From NCBI GenBank assembly GCA_014281115.1, contig JACONQ010000007.1:2170001-2234000 (forward strand): a stretch of DNA of 64,000 nucleotides, written 5' to 3'. Under the pieces are notes generated by a model. That model ran no database searches. It was given only the letters and a program-made list of their open reading frames with translations, and was not told where the DNA came from. Source of the stretch: Laburnicola sp. R22_1 (taxonomy: Eukaryota > Ascomycota > Dothideomycetes > Pleosporales > Didymosphaeriaceae). The number at the start of each line of letters is the position of its first letter. The first letter of the stretch is position 1. Position numbers and translations under genes: made by a program. Below are positions 24,925-35,217 of the stretch, one piece after another.

Positions 24925-25621
24925 TTGCGCGGGGCTGGTGCTGTTGCAGCTGTGACTCTAACATCGTGACCTTCGCCTCGAGATCCTTTACGCGATTCGA
25001 AAACCGGCGGTAGATGGCAGTCTCACAGGCGGTGGTGAGACGCGTAAGAGCGGTGACCAGGAGCGCTGTGTATTCCGTAACTGCTTCGGCGACAGTATCC
25101 AAGCTTGACCAGACGAGTCGGAGCAAAGAGGCGACGATGATGGCGATACAGAACAAAATAAGGACTCCAAAGAGTGCCATCCAGATGGACGTGACTTTGA
25201 CGAGCCGAAGAGTGAATTTGACGAGACGGAGAGTTCTTCGGTGCCACGCAAGCGGAATGCTCACGAAAAGGACCGGCCCCATAGAAAAGACAAGGTAGGG
25301 CGAATAGAGAAGGGACAGCAGGTCCTTGTTCACCGAAGCCCAAGCGAGCATACGCTTGATGCGATTCACCAGAGGTGCACAGCGACGTCGGAAGACAAAG
25401 GAGGCGGCGACTCTGGCTTCGAGGGCCTGTTGCAGTTCGTGGGCTACGAAGATACCACCGAGCGTCGACGTGAACGGCATGGAGCACCTTTCGGTATAAT
25501 CAACCGAAACAGGCCATATGTTGATAGGCTCGAAAGCCGGAAGAACCGGTGCGACGGGCGTAGGAGGAGCAATGAGACCAGAACCCCAGAAGTTAAAGCC
25601 CACGAGTGTCAAGATCACCAC
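24914..25621 (-). CDS. Hypothetical multi-pass membrane protein, 5' end unresolved
   Basis: The open frame gives up to ~235 aa. It has three hydrophobic segments: FIVVILTLVGFNFWGSGLI, LVFSMGPVLFVSIPLAW and IWMALFGVLILFCIAIIVA. A short C-terminal coiled coil follows (RVKDLEAKVTMLESQLQQ). In this frame the first codon of the open stretch is GTG and the first ATG is at 25480, which would lose the first membrane segment. An upstream exon is therefore likely. An ATG in good context (MPPAPFLGPRL, near 25738) is in the same frame but is followed by a TAA, and no clean intron removes that stop. No known family was recognised. A membrane location is inferred from hydrophobicity. Confidence 0.5.
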   Translation of the reverse strand: MVILTLVGFNFWGSGLIAPPTPVAPVLPAFEPINIWPVSVDYTERCSMPFTSTLGGIFVAHELQQALEARVAASFVFRRRCAPLVNRIKRMLAWASVNKDLLSLLYSPYLVFSMGPVLFVSIPLAWHRRTLRLVKFTLRLVKVTSIWMALFGVLILFCIAIIVASLLRLVWSSLDTVAEAVTEYTALLVTALTRLTTACETAIYRRFSNRVKDLEAKVTMLESQLQQHQPRAIDE

Positions 25622-26493
25622 GATGAAGGGCGAGTGGGCCAGCAGAGAATTGCCTGCGGCCTGAGGATCGCCATGAGAAGCTTGTTACGGATGGTGTCCG
25701 GCCAAACGCGGGCCCAGGAAGGGCGCCGGAGGCATGGCGGTTGAACTTGCGGAAGTGGTCGAGTTGTGGTTGCGTGAAGGTGATGGGTGATGCGGATGTT
25801 GTCGCAAAGATGGTTGAAGGGATGAAGTTTCGAAACTTGGGGCGAGCGATACACAGTGTGAGGGGAAGATTCTTACACACGAGCTAGTTCGTATTAGGAA
25901 TCACTAGCGCGGTGGAAGGTGAATGTCACGGAAATCGGTCGGTGAAAGGACCAGTGGACTTTCATGAGCTGGAGCATTTTCAACAAATACCCCACTGTGG
26001 CAACCATTTCTAACGCCATATGTGAGCAGATTAATCAACTGTGCTTTCTTCTTTTCGATTTCAATGTCGACTTTGCTACTCTGACAATTGGTTCCAGTCA
26101 AGTCAAAGGAGTTTTTCGGCTCAAGCTGGGCACATACAGCAGGGCACTTCCGCCAGCCCACCGATGACACGGTCTTCCTGAGTAGTGGATAGATAGCATT
26201 CTCCGGCGTACCAGAGTCTTTGATGGCATCTCAACATCATTCATGTTACCAATACTTGCCTTAATCTCAGGTCGCATTCAATTAGACGTTTTTAAGTTTC
26301 AAATCCATGGTATATGTATGAGTTTGAAATTGGACACAATGGACAGCATGAATTCCGACTGGAAATGGACTGGGCGGAAGAATCCTAGATATACATAAAA
26401 ATCTCGCACGAAATACTTCGACCATTACTCTCTAACAGGGCAGAAGCCTTTAATGGATGAGAAGGCAGTGGAAGCTCACAGCGCCTAGTTCAC
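25622..26493. other. Intergenic, may include a first exon of the membrane-protein gene
   Basis: Minus-strand frames at 25593-25880 and 25615-25854 are open, but none splices cleanly into the gene at 24914. The rest shows nothing. Confidence 0.35.
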
Positions 26494-27552
26494 TCAGGAG
26501 GCTAAAGCAAAAGCAACCAACAAACCCAGAGCAGCCGCACTTGTCCCAGAAATCGCGACACTTGTAGCTGCAGACGTCTCAGTATTGACGGGTGCCGGGG
26601 CGCCAGCAGTCGCCGGGCAAGTCAAGTTGTACGCGGGCTTGCTGTCCAGCTCTGGATCCAGAGCAAATTTCATCTTGTTCTCCGCATTCGCATCCCGGAG
26701 TATGTAGTACCAGGTATTGGTCCTCCCAAACAGAGTACAACCAATCTCGTCCCAGTATGTCTTCGCATTTTCCACAGAAGGCTCAGCCTGACCCCATTTT
26801 GGACCCGTTGTCGGCCATCCTGTCTCTGTGATCCAGACGGGCGTATCGCCTGCAGCTTTCTCAGTGGCGTTCAATGCGGACTGGAAGATGGTCGTTGCGT
26901 TTGAGATGTCGTTTCCCTTATCGTCTTCGTAGTATGGGTAGATGTCTGCGCCTACGAAATCGACTGCATCGATCACTTCCTTGTTGGATTCGTTCACCCA
27001 TGCGGTCCAGGTATCGACGTGCCCCACGGGAATGTTCGAGAGCGCGGTATCTTTCAGCGCATCGCGGGTGTCCTTGATGAACCCGATAATTGTAGCAGCA
27101 TCTTGACCCGGGCCGGCACTATTCTTTACGCCACTTTCCGAAACGCGGTACAAGTCCTCGCTTCCAACGGAAATTCCAACGACGAGGTCTGTGAATTCTT
27201 TCCCATATTGATCTATCGCCTTGTTCAACGCGCTCAGTTCCAGGTCAATGGATTTCACCCCCGAGCACCATAAACCTAGTAGAAGCTTTGTTTTCGTCGA
27301 GACGGCGGCCGCGAAAGCCTCGATCGGCGTGTTGGTGGTGTAGCGTTGGATATTGGAGTATAAGCGCACGCTGTTGAAGAGGCCGGGCGAATGCTGGAGC
27401 TTCTGTTGAGCTTGGAACTCTTTCTCAAAGTCGACTTGGCTCTTCGCTTTGTCGTCGTCGGTGGTTGCTCCGGAGTTGAAGCCAAGGTAGGCTTCTTGTC
27501 CTAACACCACGCCGACAGACGCGACGATGGCGGCTGCTAGGGCGAGGCGCAT
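26494..27552 (-). CDS. GH17 beta-1,3-glucanase, secreted and probably GPI-anchored
   Basis: Intronless, 352 aa. The start is ATG 27552 (MRLALAAAIVASVGVVLG); five upstream codons in frame begin with GTG and are not used. Residues 1-18 are a signal peptide. The GH17 barrel follows, with acid/base Glu132 in VGISVGSEDLYR and nucleophile Glu243 in VWITETGWPTTGP. A Ser/Thr/Ala-rich C-terminus ends in a hydrophobic tail (ALGLLVAFALAS), as expected for GPI anchoring. Family knowledge suggests action on cell-wall beta-1,3-glucan (EglC/Bgl2-like hydrolase or transglycosylase). Hydrolysis versus transfer cannot be told from sequence. N-glycosylation sequons such as NES and NAT are present. Confidence 0.93.
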   Translation of the reverse strand: MRLALAAAIVASVGVVLGQEAYLGFNSGATTDDDKAKSQVDFEKEFQAQQKLQHSPGLFNSVRLYSNIQRYTTNTPIEAFAAAVSTKTKLLLGLWCSGVKSIDLELSALNKAIDQYGKEFTDLVVGISVGSEDLYRVSESGVKNSAGPGQDAATIIGFIKDTRDALKDTALSNIPVGHVDTWTAWVNESNKEVIDAVDFVGADIYPYYEDDKGNDISNATTIFQSALNATEKAAGDTPVWITETGWPTTGPKWGQAEPSVENAKTYWDEIGCTLFGRTNTWYYILRDANAENKMKFALDPELDSKPAYNLTCPATAGAPAPVNTETSAATSVAISGTSAAALGLLVAFALAS

Positions 27553-28140
27553 CTTGGAAGATCCCACGAGTGAACTTTGGAGAGGTAGAGGAACTGCTAA
27601 GGAATTGGGTAGGGTCTGCGGATTTGGTGCTTAGGTGATGGCGAGGTTCGAGTAAGCTTTTGTAGTTTCGGGCTTCACTTTAACGGCTTCCCTCGTCAGA
27701 CGTGCGAAACAAAAGCAAACCGACCTATGAGACTACACACGTTTTATTGCGGCCGTTGAGCAGCTACGCCACTAAAATAGTACTGTCCCGACCGCAGCTG
27801 AAGTTTTTTGTTCTTGGCTGTGCTCTGTTTGGTCACAGCATTCGTGTTTCGCTTTCATGCTCAGCTTGGATACGCGGTCCAACTCAGCTAGACTGCATGC
27901 AGCCGTAGCGCTGAAACAGTCACGCCAGCTGCGTGGACGCAAATGAAAACACGAAGAAGGACACGCTGTAATTAGATTGTCTATGCACGATGCGCTACGG
28001 TCAATGATAACCAAGTTCGAATTTAATGTCGTTAGCATAAGCATGTACCCAATGGCCATCCAAATTTGTAACAAATTCAACGTAAGAGGCAGTTACTTCA
28101 AAGTCACGTGCAGTAGCTCCACCCAGGGCGCAAAAAAGAG
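27553..28140. other. Intergenic
   Basis: Promoter side of the GH17 gene. No other gene was supported. Confidence 0.45.
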
Positions 28141-28420
28141 CGACCAAATCTAATAACTCACGCAATTAAATTTATTGGAAAGGCTTATAGATGTTGAGTA
28201 TGATCTTAAGGGGCTTTTACAAGTCTATTTTTATAATGCGTCTATTAATTTAGTGCTGCATATAAGTCTACATGCTAGCTAGAGCAACTTATTATTAGAT
28301 ATAAGTAGACGTGGCTTCAGCTAGCAAAAGTGTCTACACTACTTGAATTCAGAAATAAAAACAGAGCTCTTAAATACTCCAGCAACCTGTGCCTTGTTAA
28401 AGAGCTGCGCTTTAGTAGGT
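28141..28420. repeat. AT-rich, RIP-like relic
   Basis: An abrupt switch to AT-rich, TA-rich sequence with no ORF, between normal-composition flanks. It resembles a small mutated repeat remnant, but no ends or target duplication could be seen. Confidence 0.4.
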
Positions 28421-29173
28421 ATGGCAAGCTAACACCAGCGCAAAAACCCCCCTCACCTTCAGCATATCACCAAAAAAAGAGATCCCTCCACCCACCCTAA
28501 GCTCCCAACATCCCACCCGCAACCTCAACACCAAAAAAAAATACAAAAAAATTAGGGTACCCGGAAAACAGAAGCCCTGCCGAGGCGGCGAATCCGGTGA
28601 TTCGCTCGCAACAGGTCGAAGCTGAAAACCCCCCGGTGGAGATTTTTTGCGTTCAGATGCCGTAGTCAGAATTACATGGTGCTTCACCAGCGATCGAACT
28701 GATACCCTCCTATCGGACTCTTTTAGAGGGTATCAATTACAAGCTTCAGCCCGTCCTGCTGACTAGTTATGAGGATTCTTCAATTTTCTATTTATATAGG
28801 GCAGCAAAGGTGGGAGATACAGGCTTTGAGGCTGTACGTATGGGCGGATGGGATATCTTTTTGTGTATGTTTGTTTGTGTGTGTGGGCGCGCCAAGGTGG
28901 GAGGTGCTGGAGGTGAAAGACACTGCGGGGGTGGAGGCGAGCCTCTGCGCCTGGTACGTGGAAAATCATAGCAAAGGAACATCAGAGTACTGACTCTCCG
29001 TCTCACGAACACCCAAACACTCAAACTCTGCGCTCACAGTCGCTGCTCACGACACCCCCAGGCCAAACTCAACACCAAAGGCATGCCCAGATGGGCCCAG
29101 ATGAGCATCCCAATCTTCTCCCCCAACTATCCAACCTCATCCCAGCCTCCACGGCTTCCTATCTGCCTTCTAA
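28421..29173. other. Gene-free stretch with a perfect hairpin
   Basis: No gene was recognised. A 9-bp perfect inverted repeat (GATACCCTC / GAGGGTATC) lies at 28701-28709 and 28726-28734. Other short palindromes occur, such as GAATC..GATTC near 28590. Confidence 0.4.
28701..28734. repeat. 9-bp perfect inverted repeat (hairpin)
   Basis: GATACCCTC and GAGGGTATC are separated by 16 nt. On the minus strand it is followed by AGTTCGATCG, reminiscent of a tRNA T-loop, but no acceptor or anticodon arm accompanies it. Confidence 0.6.
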
Positions 29174-29698
29174 GCTACCATCCTCCGCGAGATCCGTGAC
29201 GCGACCTACGCGCACCTCATCGACAAAATCACCGCCATCGAGCTACTCCAAGTCGGCACCGGCCACAGAACCGAGAACGAGCCCAAGACTACTATATTGC
29301 TCTTCCTCCAAGCCGTCCTCTTCCAGGCATCAACAGCCCAAGAAATCACCCAACCCATCTTCCGCAGAAGCACCAGGCTACCCATCCACTACCCTCTCCC
29401 CCTCACCACCTTCCTCACAACCGATATCCTCGACCACAGCTTCAAGCCCACAGACTACCATCTCTCCGCGGTCCGCATCACAATCCCACTCCACGACACC
29501 AAAGACCCACCCCCCAACACCTCCACGGACGTGTAATCGACTTAATTCACCCCAATCTCCCCGTCCACCCTCAAGCTCACAAAAGCCTTCTTCCTCACCA
29601 CCGCCCTCCTCATAACCTGGTCCAACACCAAGGCAATGGACACCAGCACCATACTCACCTTCACCGTCCAAATCTGCAAGTCAATCGCCTCATCCACG
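29174..29698 (+). pseudogene. Left part of a degraded host gene interrupted by the hAT element
   Basis: A normal-composition plus-strand frame starts after a TAA at 29171. It encodes a credible helical protein (ILREIRDATYAHLIDKITAI, ILLFLQAVLFQASTAQEI, LTTDILDHSFKPTDYHLSA). It is stopped by TAA at 29534 and 29543, then continues in the same frame (TLKLTKAFFLTTALLITW, then TILTFTVQICKSIAS) up to the transposon. No initiator ATG was found. A 43-nt GT..AG candidate over the stops does not keep frame. No family was recognised. It is probably an old pseudogene rather than a recent casualty. Confidence 0.5.
29691..29698. repeat. hAT target-site duplication, left copy
   Basis: CATCCACG, identical to 32987-32994. 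Confidence 0.95.
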
Positions 29699-29718
29699 CA
29701 GTGTGTCCAATAGTCAGT
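29699..29718 (+). repeat. hAT left terminal inverted repeat
   Basis: CAGTGTGTCCAATAGTCAGT. It pairs with the right end with a single mismatch. Confidence 0.93.
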
Positions 29719-30774
29719 CTTACTGCCGGTCACTAACTGTTCATCGACTGTTAGTGGACAGTACAGTAGTTAGGCATGTTAGGGTAGTAACTAACTATAT
29801 AGTAATATACTAGTAACTATAGTAAGACTATTAAACTTACCTAATTAGGTAATTAGAAATAGTTTTTAGTGTTAGCGCCTAAGTTAACGCCTAATTTAGT
29901 AAAGTAAAATGCTATATAATAATATATAATAACGCTAGCTAAAAAGGTTCTTGCCTTTACTAAATTTTTAGTGCTTCTATACTATATATATAGCAGCCTT
30001 TATAACTTATTTAGTAGTTTTTATTTATCTCTATTATAATATTTATTTATTTACCTATTTTTATACCTAGCTAAAGCTAAATTAGTGTTATTTAGAGTAC
30101 TTAACGCCTGCCTACTACCTATATAGGTTCTTGCACCTAGCTATAGTCCTCTCTTTAGTAGACTAATAAAGGCAAAGAAAAAGTATTGCTAGACCCCTTC
30201 TCTATCCTATTATCTAGGGTGCTATTGCCACTATTATTTGCGTAAGAGCTTCCTAATATAAGCTTATATATATATTCTTTTATAGATAACTCTAATAGCA
30301 GCCTAGAGTTTTCTATATAATAGAATAAGCTATAGTTAAATAAAAGGCGTCTAGATCTTAACTTTATAGATTATTGTGTCTTCTTATTAAGAAGCTTATT
30401 ATTAAAGGTAAAGACATTGCCTATATAGAAATATAGCGCAGATTTTATTTATATAGTTAGTAGTTAGCGTATAAAGCTATACTTATATAAACTTTACTAT
30501 CTATTTAAGGATAAGTTAGTACTAAAACGAATCTTAATAACTGCCTATATACTTAGCTACCTAGTATCTGCCTACTAGACATACCTTAATAGTAGCTAGT
30601 TAATACTAATAGGTAGCTTAAAAAGTAGTAATTTATAAAAGGTTACTATAAAAGCACTAAGCGCGTTATATACCCTATAAAGAGTACTTAAGTTATTAAA
30701 GGTATTAGTTAACTTTATAGTTATTAATAATATTAGCTTTTAGCTAGTATTATTAGTAGATCTTTAGGGCCTTA

Positions 30775-30955
30775 TGTAAGATCGTGGGTACAATGCTTAA
30801 TCTATTAATTCACTACTAAGGCGATCCCTTAAAAAAAGGAAAGTAGGTCTAAAGGCTACAAGGCCTAAGAAGAAAACTCTGACCTAGCCAAGGCTAATCT
30901 AGGCCAGCCTAGGGCAACTAGGGGGCTACGCTGCCACAGGGGACGCGTCGTGACA
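30775..30955. other. GC-richer island inside the hAT element
   Basis: About 180 bp of near-normal base composition (CTAGGCCAGCC, ACGCTGCCACAGGGGACGCG) inside an otherwise AT-rich element. It could be a nested insertion fragment or a stretch spared by RIP. No ends were identified. Confidence 0.45.
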
Positions 30956-31320
30956 CCTTATCTTATAGTAATAATAGGATCTTCTAGCTACGTTGCTATT
31001 CTCCCCTATAACGCTCTCTACCTATATTATATAGGGTATAGTGTGGTAGAAGAAGAAGATTTAAATAGTACTAAAAATATTATATAGTAAAATTGCGCTA
31101 AGCCTAAATATATAAACTTTTTCTAACTATTACTTCTTTCTAAAAGTTATCGCGCACTTTTTAGGTATAGCTAAGCTACTAGTGCGTACTTAGCGTAAAT
31201 TACTATAAATTATAGTAATTTTAACTTATAAGATTTTAGATTGTAATAATAAGCCTATTAATATTCTTATTATCTTTAAGAATCTTTTAGAAGACTACTT
31301 TAGGACTATAATTACTTAGA

Positions 31321-32715
31321 AAACTTATACTGCTATTACTAACTATAACTATGTGTTAAAAATTCACTACCTTATAGCTAATAATACCACTAGTAATAAT
31401 AAGGAGCTTATTGCTAGTTTATGCAAAGACCCTAATATTAACCTTATAATAAATAACTACCTTTGCTGTACTAGCTATATAATTAACCTTATTATTAAAG
31501 TCTTTCTATATAGAAAGGTTAGTGACTTTAAGATAAAGATTACGCGCGTAGCTTTATAGAAGCAATTCTAGCTATATAAAAGTATAGAATTATTAGTAAG
31601 TACTATAACTTTATAAATATAATCTTAGTATTCTATAAATACTATAAGCTTTTTAAGAGTATATAAAGGAAGCTTACTAATAAGAACCCACTCTAGCAAT
31701 ATAGTAGCGCCTATCTAATCTAGAATAGTAGTATTAGGTAAAACTTTATATACACTATACTAAAGCACTACTATAAGTTAAAGAATATAATATATTACTT
31801 TATGCGTTGCCTTAGAGACTCTAATAATACTACTAATACCTATAATAATTATAACCCTCTTACTAATACGCTAAGTAAGAATAATTAGGATAAGGTTATA
31901 TAGCTTATTAAGTACTTTAAAGTCTTTAGTAATATAATAATTAAGTTAGAGGGTAAGACTAGTAAGTCTAGGTATAGTAGCCTTTAGTAGACGCTGCCTT
32001 ACTTATAAAGAATATAGTAAAAGCTCTATACCTAGTAGTATAACCTATATACTATACTAGGAGACTTCTATATTAAAAACGCTATTAAATTTACTATATA
32101 GAAGCTAATAATATACTTTAAAAAGTTAGTAATAACGCCTACTATCTTATAGGCGTATATTAGTACTACTTTATACTCTACCCTCTATATATTATTCTTT
32201 AAGAACTACTAGTTAGCCTAGCAATCTTAGTATAAGTAGGTAGAAAAATTACTTAAGGCTATATACTAATAGTATATTAATAATAAGAAGGCAATAGAGA
32301 AGGAAAAGGTCCTAAAGTCCCCTAGTAGACGTAAGGTTCCTAGTGGTAATATTAAGTATAAGAACTCTAATAAGAATTTAATAACTATTAACTTTAACCT
32401 ATTTACTAATAAACGCTCCTATAAGCGCTTTAAAGGCCTTACTAAAGTTAAGACTTATATTAATAATATTAAGAATAATTTTAAGTTATAGGTTACTAAA
32501 AAGAGTAATATAATTAAAAAGCGGCTACTTAATTAGTAGCTTAATATTAGGCGTATATATTACCCTATACTATATAAAGTTACTATTAACTTTCTTATAA
32601 TACTAGCTACCTTCTATAAGTGTAAAAGGTGTTTTAGCCTTACTAAATAAATAATTACTACTCTAAGAAACTACTTCTCTTTTTTAATAATTAAAGCCTT
32701 GCAATTATAGCAAAA
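31321..32715 (+). pseudogene. hAT transposase remnant (central RNase H-like part and hATC dimerisation domain)
   Basis: Around 31353-31510 the translation reads IHYLIANNTTSNNKELIASL, then NNYLCCTSYIINLIIKVFLY. This follows the hAT pattern 'DNASNND..L ... RLRCAGHIINLVVKAFL' with the changes expected from C-to-T mutation. Around 31905-32300 the residues KYFKVFSN..IKLEGK and FKKLVITPTIL..AYISTTLYS follow the mid-domain. At about 32558-32715, YYPILYKVTINFLIILA, FYKCKRCFSLTK, TTLRNYFS and IIKALQL align with the hATC motif (YP.LS..A.DILSIPA.SAECERVFS...LRNRLSP..IEAL). Many TAA/TAG codons interrupt it. The coding strand is plus. Confidence 0.85.
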
Positions 32716-32966
32716 TTAGGTAAAAAATAGAGTAATTTATAGTAAACTTAGCGAACTTTAGAACCTTATAAGCTAACTTAAGGTGCTCTAGAAGCCCTTT
32801 AACACTTAGGTTACTATAGTAACTACCTCTAATAGTATAGTAACTAATAATATTAAGGTAGTTACTATTAGGCAATAGTAACTAGTGTAACACCCCTAGT
32901 TGACAGTATAGTTAGTAGGCACGTGACGGTAGTGTTCACTAGAAAAAGGCCAAAAAACGTTCAGTA

Positions 32967-32986
32967 ACTGACTGTTGGACACACTG
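32967..32986 (-). repeat. hAT right terminal inverted repeat
   Basis: Reads inward on the minus strand as CAGTGTGTCCAACAGTCAGT. It matches the left end except for one C/T position. Confidence 0.93.
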
Positions 32987-32994
32987 CATCCACG
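32987..32994. repeat. hAT target-site duplication, right copy
   Basis: CATCCACG, identical to 29691-29698. Confidence 0.95.
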
Positions 32995-33300
32995 CCCTCC
33001 GCTCCGCCTCGTACAACATACCCGTCAAATTCCTCCTCGCCAACGACCTCAACAACACCTGCACATACACCGAGTAGGACGACTTCTCGTACAATACCGA
33101 TGACTGGTATAAGTGGCTCCTTGAGTTGGAGGGCATACTATCTTCGTAGACAAGTTTATAACGACCGAGCCGGATCTAGGGAGTAAGGCTATCGCGAAGT
33201 TTGAGTTGGACTAATTAGCTTTGGAGGAGAGTTGGAAGCAGGTGGGTGCGGATATATGGGGTGAAAAGATTCACGAAGGTGGTATCTCCGGCTGAAGATT
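32995..33300 (+). pseudogene. Right part of the degraded host gene
   Basis: Directly after the right target duplication the composition returns to normal. Protein-like frames resume: ALRSASYNIPVKFLLANDLN, then DDFSYNTDDWYKWLLELEG after a TAG. A shift follows to FVDKFITTEPDLGSKAIAKF and LALEESWKQVGADIWGEKIH after a TAA. The good frame at the junction differs by one from the good frame on the left. The host gene therefore had other damage besides the insertion. No family was recognised. Confidence 0.5.
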
Positions 33301-33683
33301 TGCGCAACGGGAGCCGATGAAGGGATTGATGGGGAATTATAAGATGCACGTGTCCTTGTTACGCTTCTAGTTAGGATCACGGAACTTTAGTTACCTCTAA
33401 TAGCTTGCAGCACAGAAAGTAGCAGGACACGAGGAGAGTCAAGTGAGCTAGCATATGCAACAGTAATCAGCAACAAGATCATCTCACCGTTCAAAATTCC
33501 CGGCATTCCAAATTGATCGAAAATAAACATGAACCTATACAAGTGTTCCTTTGCAATATCTATTTCAAGCTATCATACTGTCGACAAGCTATGTGCCACC
33601 AAAAGCTACGCTTCCGAGAACCAAAAGGGCTGCAATAAGCAATGGCAAGGACCATCAGGAGCCACCACACGCCACTTCAGCCA
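33301..33683. other. Intergenic
   Basis: 3' flank of the Cue5-like gene. Nothing was recognised. Confidence 0.45.
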
Positions 33684-35217
33684 CTACTTGGCCTCCTTCA
33701 ACTTGGCCTCCATCGCTGTGTCATTCTGTCCCACGCTGCCACTTCGTCCCTCTGGTTTCAATTCACCCGCTGGAGCAGCATCCTCCTTGCCCTCCGCTGC
33801 CTTCTTTAACCGCTCGGTATCATCGGCTTTGATGTCCTTCGTCTTCGCCTCTTCATCGTCGCTGTCTCCGAGACTGAAGGGATCATGCTCATCAGACTCT
33901 GGGTTCGGCGCTATTGAAGTCAAGGGTTGCCACTTTTTGCCTCCTGATTTGTTTGCAGTGACGCCACTCTGTTGGCCGGTAGGAGAAGGATTCCGGTACA
34001 GCGCGTCGACTTCATCCACAGGGCCACTTTGGGGCGGTGAAACGGGCGTGGGCTTGAAAAGATCGGGGTTAGCGAGCGGGCGATTCGACTTCGGGTGACC
34101 AGGTGCTGTCACCAGTTAGTATACTACATTCGACCCCATCCAAGACAAGACGTACCTTCGTCATCCCGCAGCTCTAGAGCCTCAAAGTCATCGCCTAGCA
34201 CGCGGTTGTCGTTGTCATAACGGTTCTGGTCGGCCGACCGGCGCGCCTCGGCGGACCTGCGAATGCCGTGAAGCTGGTCCGATTGTGACGGGCCAAAATT
34301 CTGTCGTTCCTCCCGGCGAGGCACTGTATTGCCGTACCTGTCGTATTCCTCAGGCTCACCATCCAGCTTCTTCTTAAAGTCGGTGATCCACCGGTTGACC
34401 TTGCTCTGTGTCTGCTTGAAGCCCTGCTCGATGTTGCGGCGGATCTCGGGAAGGTCATCTATGAGCAGTCAGCCAACAGCCCTCATCTAGACCCTGAATA
34501 GCAGTTACCGTCAAAGAAACTGTGCTCTCGGTCGTCATCGTATTCATTGGGATGACCAGTCCGGCGCCGTGGCTGTCCCATTGAAGGGTCACCCATCGGG
34601 CGCGGTCCATGCCCATGGGATGCCTCATAGTGCTCGGCCAGCTGGCGCGCGTAGATCTCGTCCTGCTCGAGCTGACTCCGAGGCTGCGTCGGCCGGGGAG
34701 GTTGAGGTGGGGGAACTTCCTCCGCTTTGAAGTTCGGATCTGACATGCCTGTTCCAGTCAGCTGACATCCTCTGTTGTGTATCGTGCCGTTGGACACATA
34801 CTCAGTAGCGCATTGAACGCTGGCTCCACCTTCCCGCCGCTGGCGAGCAGCACGGCCTTGACGACCTTCGCGTCAATGCCGGGGAAGGCCTCGATCAGCG
34901 TGTTCTCGGCCTGCTGTTGCGGGTTCACTGGCCGTGGTGGCTTTGGGGGCGGAATGTCGGTAGCATCCTCGGAGAAGCGCACGCCTGGCTTGGGCGACCT
35001 GGACGGCGGGGGCAGGGACGTGGCTTGCTCGCTGGCAGCTGCGGGGCCCTCAATGTCGTCGTCGAAGTCCAGCTCGCGGGCGGTCGTAGGGGACTCTGCG
35101 TCAGAGCCTGCGCCTATCTTGGTGGGCTAGGTGCAGCTTGTCAGTACGCAAGAACTTGGGTGTGGAGGGGTACGCGGGGTCGCTACTTACCTTGTCGCCT
35201 GCCGGTTTCTCAGACAT
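33684..35217 (-). CDS. CUE5: CUE-domain protein, Cue5-like ubiquitin/Atg8 adaptor
   Basis: Five exons were reconstructed: 35217-35191, 35126-34802, 34748-34509, 34458-34156 and 34105-33684. The introns are 64, 53, 50 and 50 nt with GTAAGT, GTATGT, GTAACT and GTACGT donors, and all phases agree. The product is 438 aa starting MSEKPAGDK. A CUE domain lies at about residues 80-118 (ENTLIEAFPGIDAKVV..VEPAFNALL), preceded by a Pro-rich linker. A second helical block follows (IYARQLAEHYEASHGHG, DDLPEIRRNIEQGFKQTQSK). Near the C-terminus GKKWQPLTSI holds a WQPL Atg8-interacting motif followed by acidic residues, as I recall for yeast Cue5. The expected role is linking ubiquitinated aggregates to Atg8 for autophagy. 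Assignment rests on the CUE plus WQPL combination and exon layout. Confidence 0.88.

Larger units (their letters stand above)
29699..32986 (+). mobile_element. hAT-superfamily DNA transposon, complete ends, RIP-decayed
   Basis: A 3288-bp element. It starts CAGTGTGTCC and ends GGACACACTG. The terminal inverted repeat is 20 bp (CAGTGTGTCCAAYAGTCAGT) with one C/T difference between ends. It is bounded by perfect 8-bp duplications CATCCACG, the length typical of hAT insertions. The interior is strongly AT-rich and TA-rich with no long ORF, the pattern left by RIP. Translation of the plus strand still reveals hAT transposase blocks, described separately. The intact TIRs and duplication suggest the insertion is younger than its coding decay would otherwise imply. 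It has no functional transposase of its own. Confidence 0.93.

Noticed and set aside
28660..28760. Minus-strand tRNA
   Set aside because: Only a T-loop-like stretch is present; acceptor, D and anticodon arms are missing.
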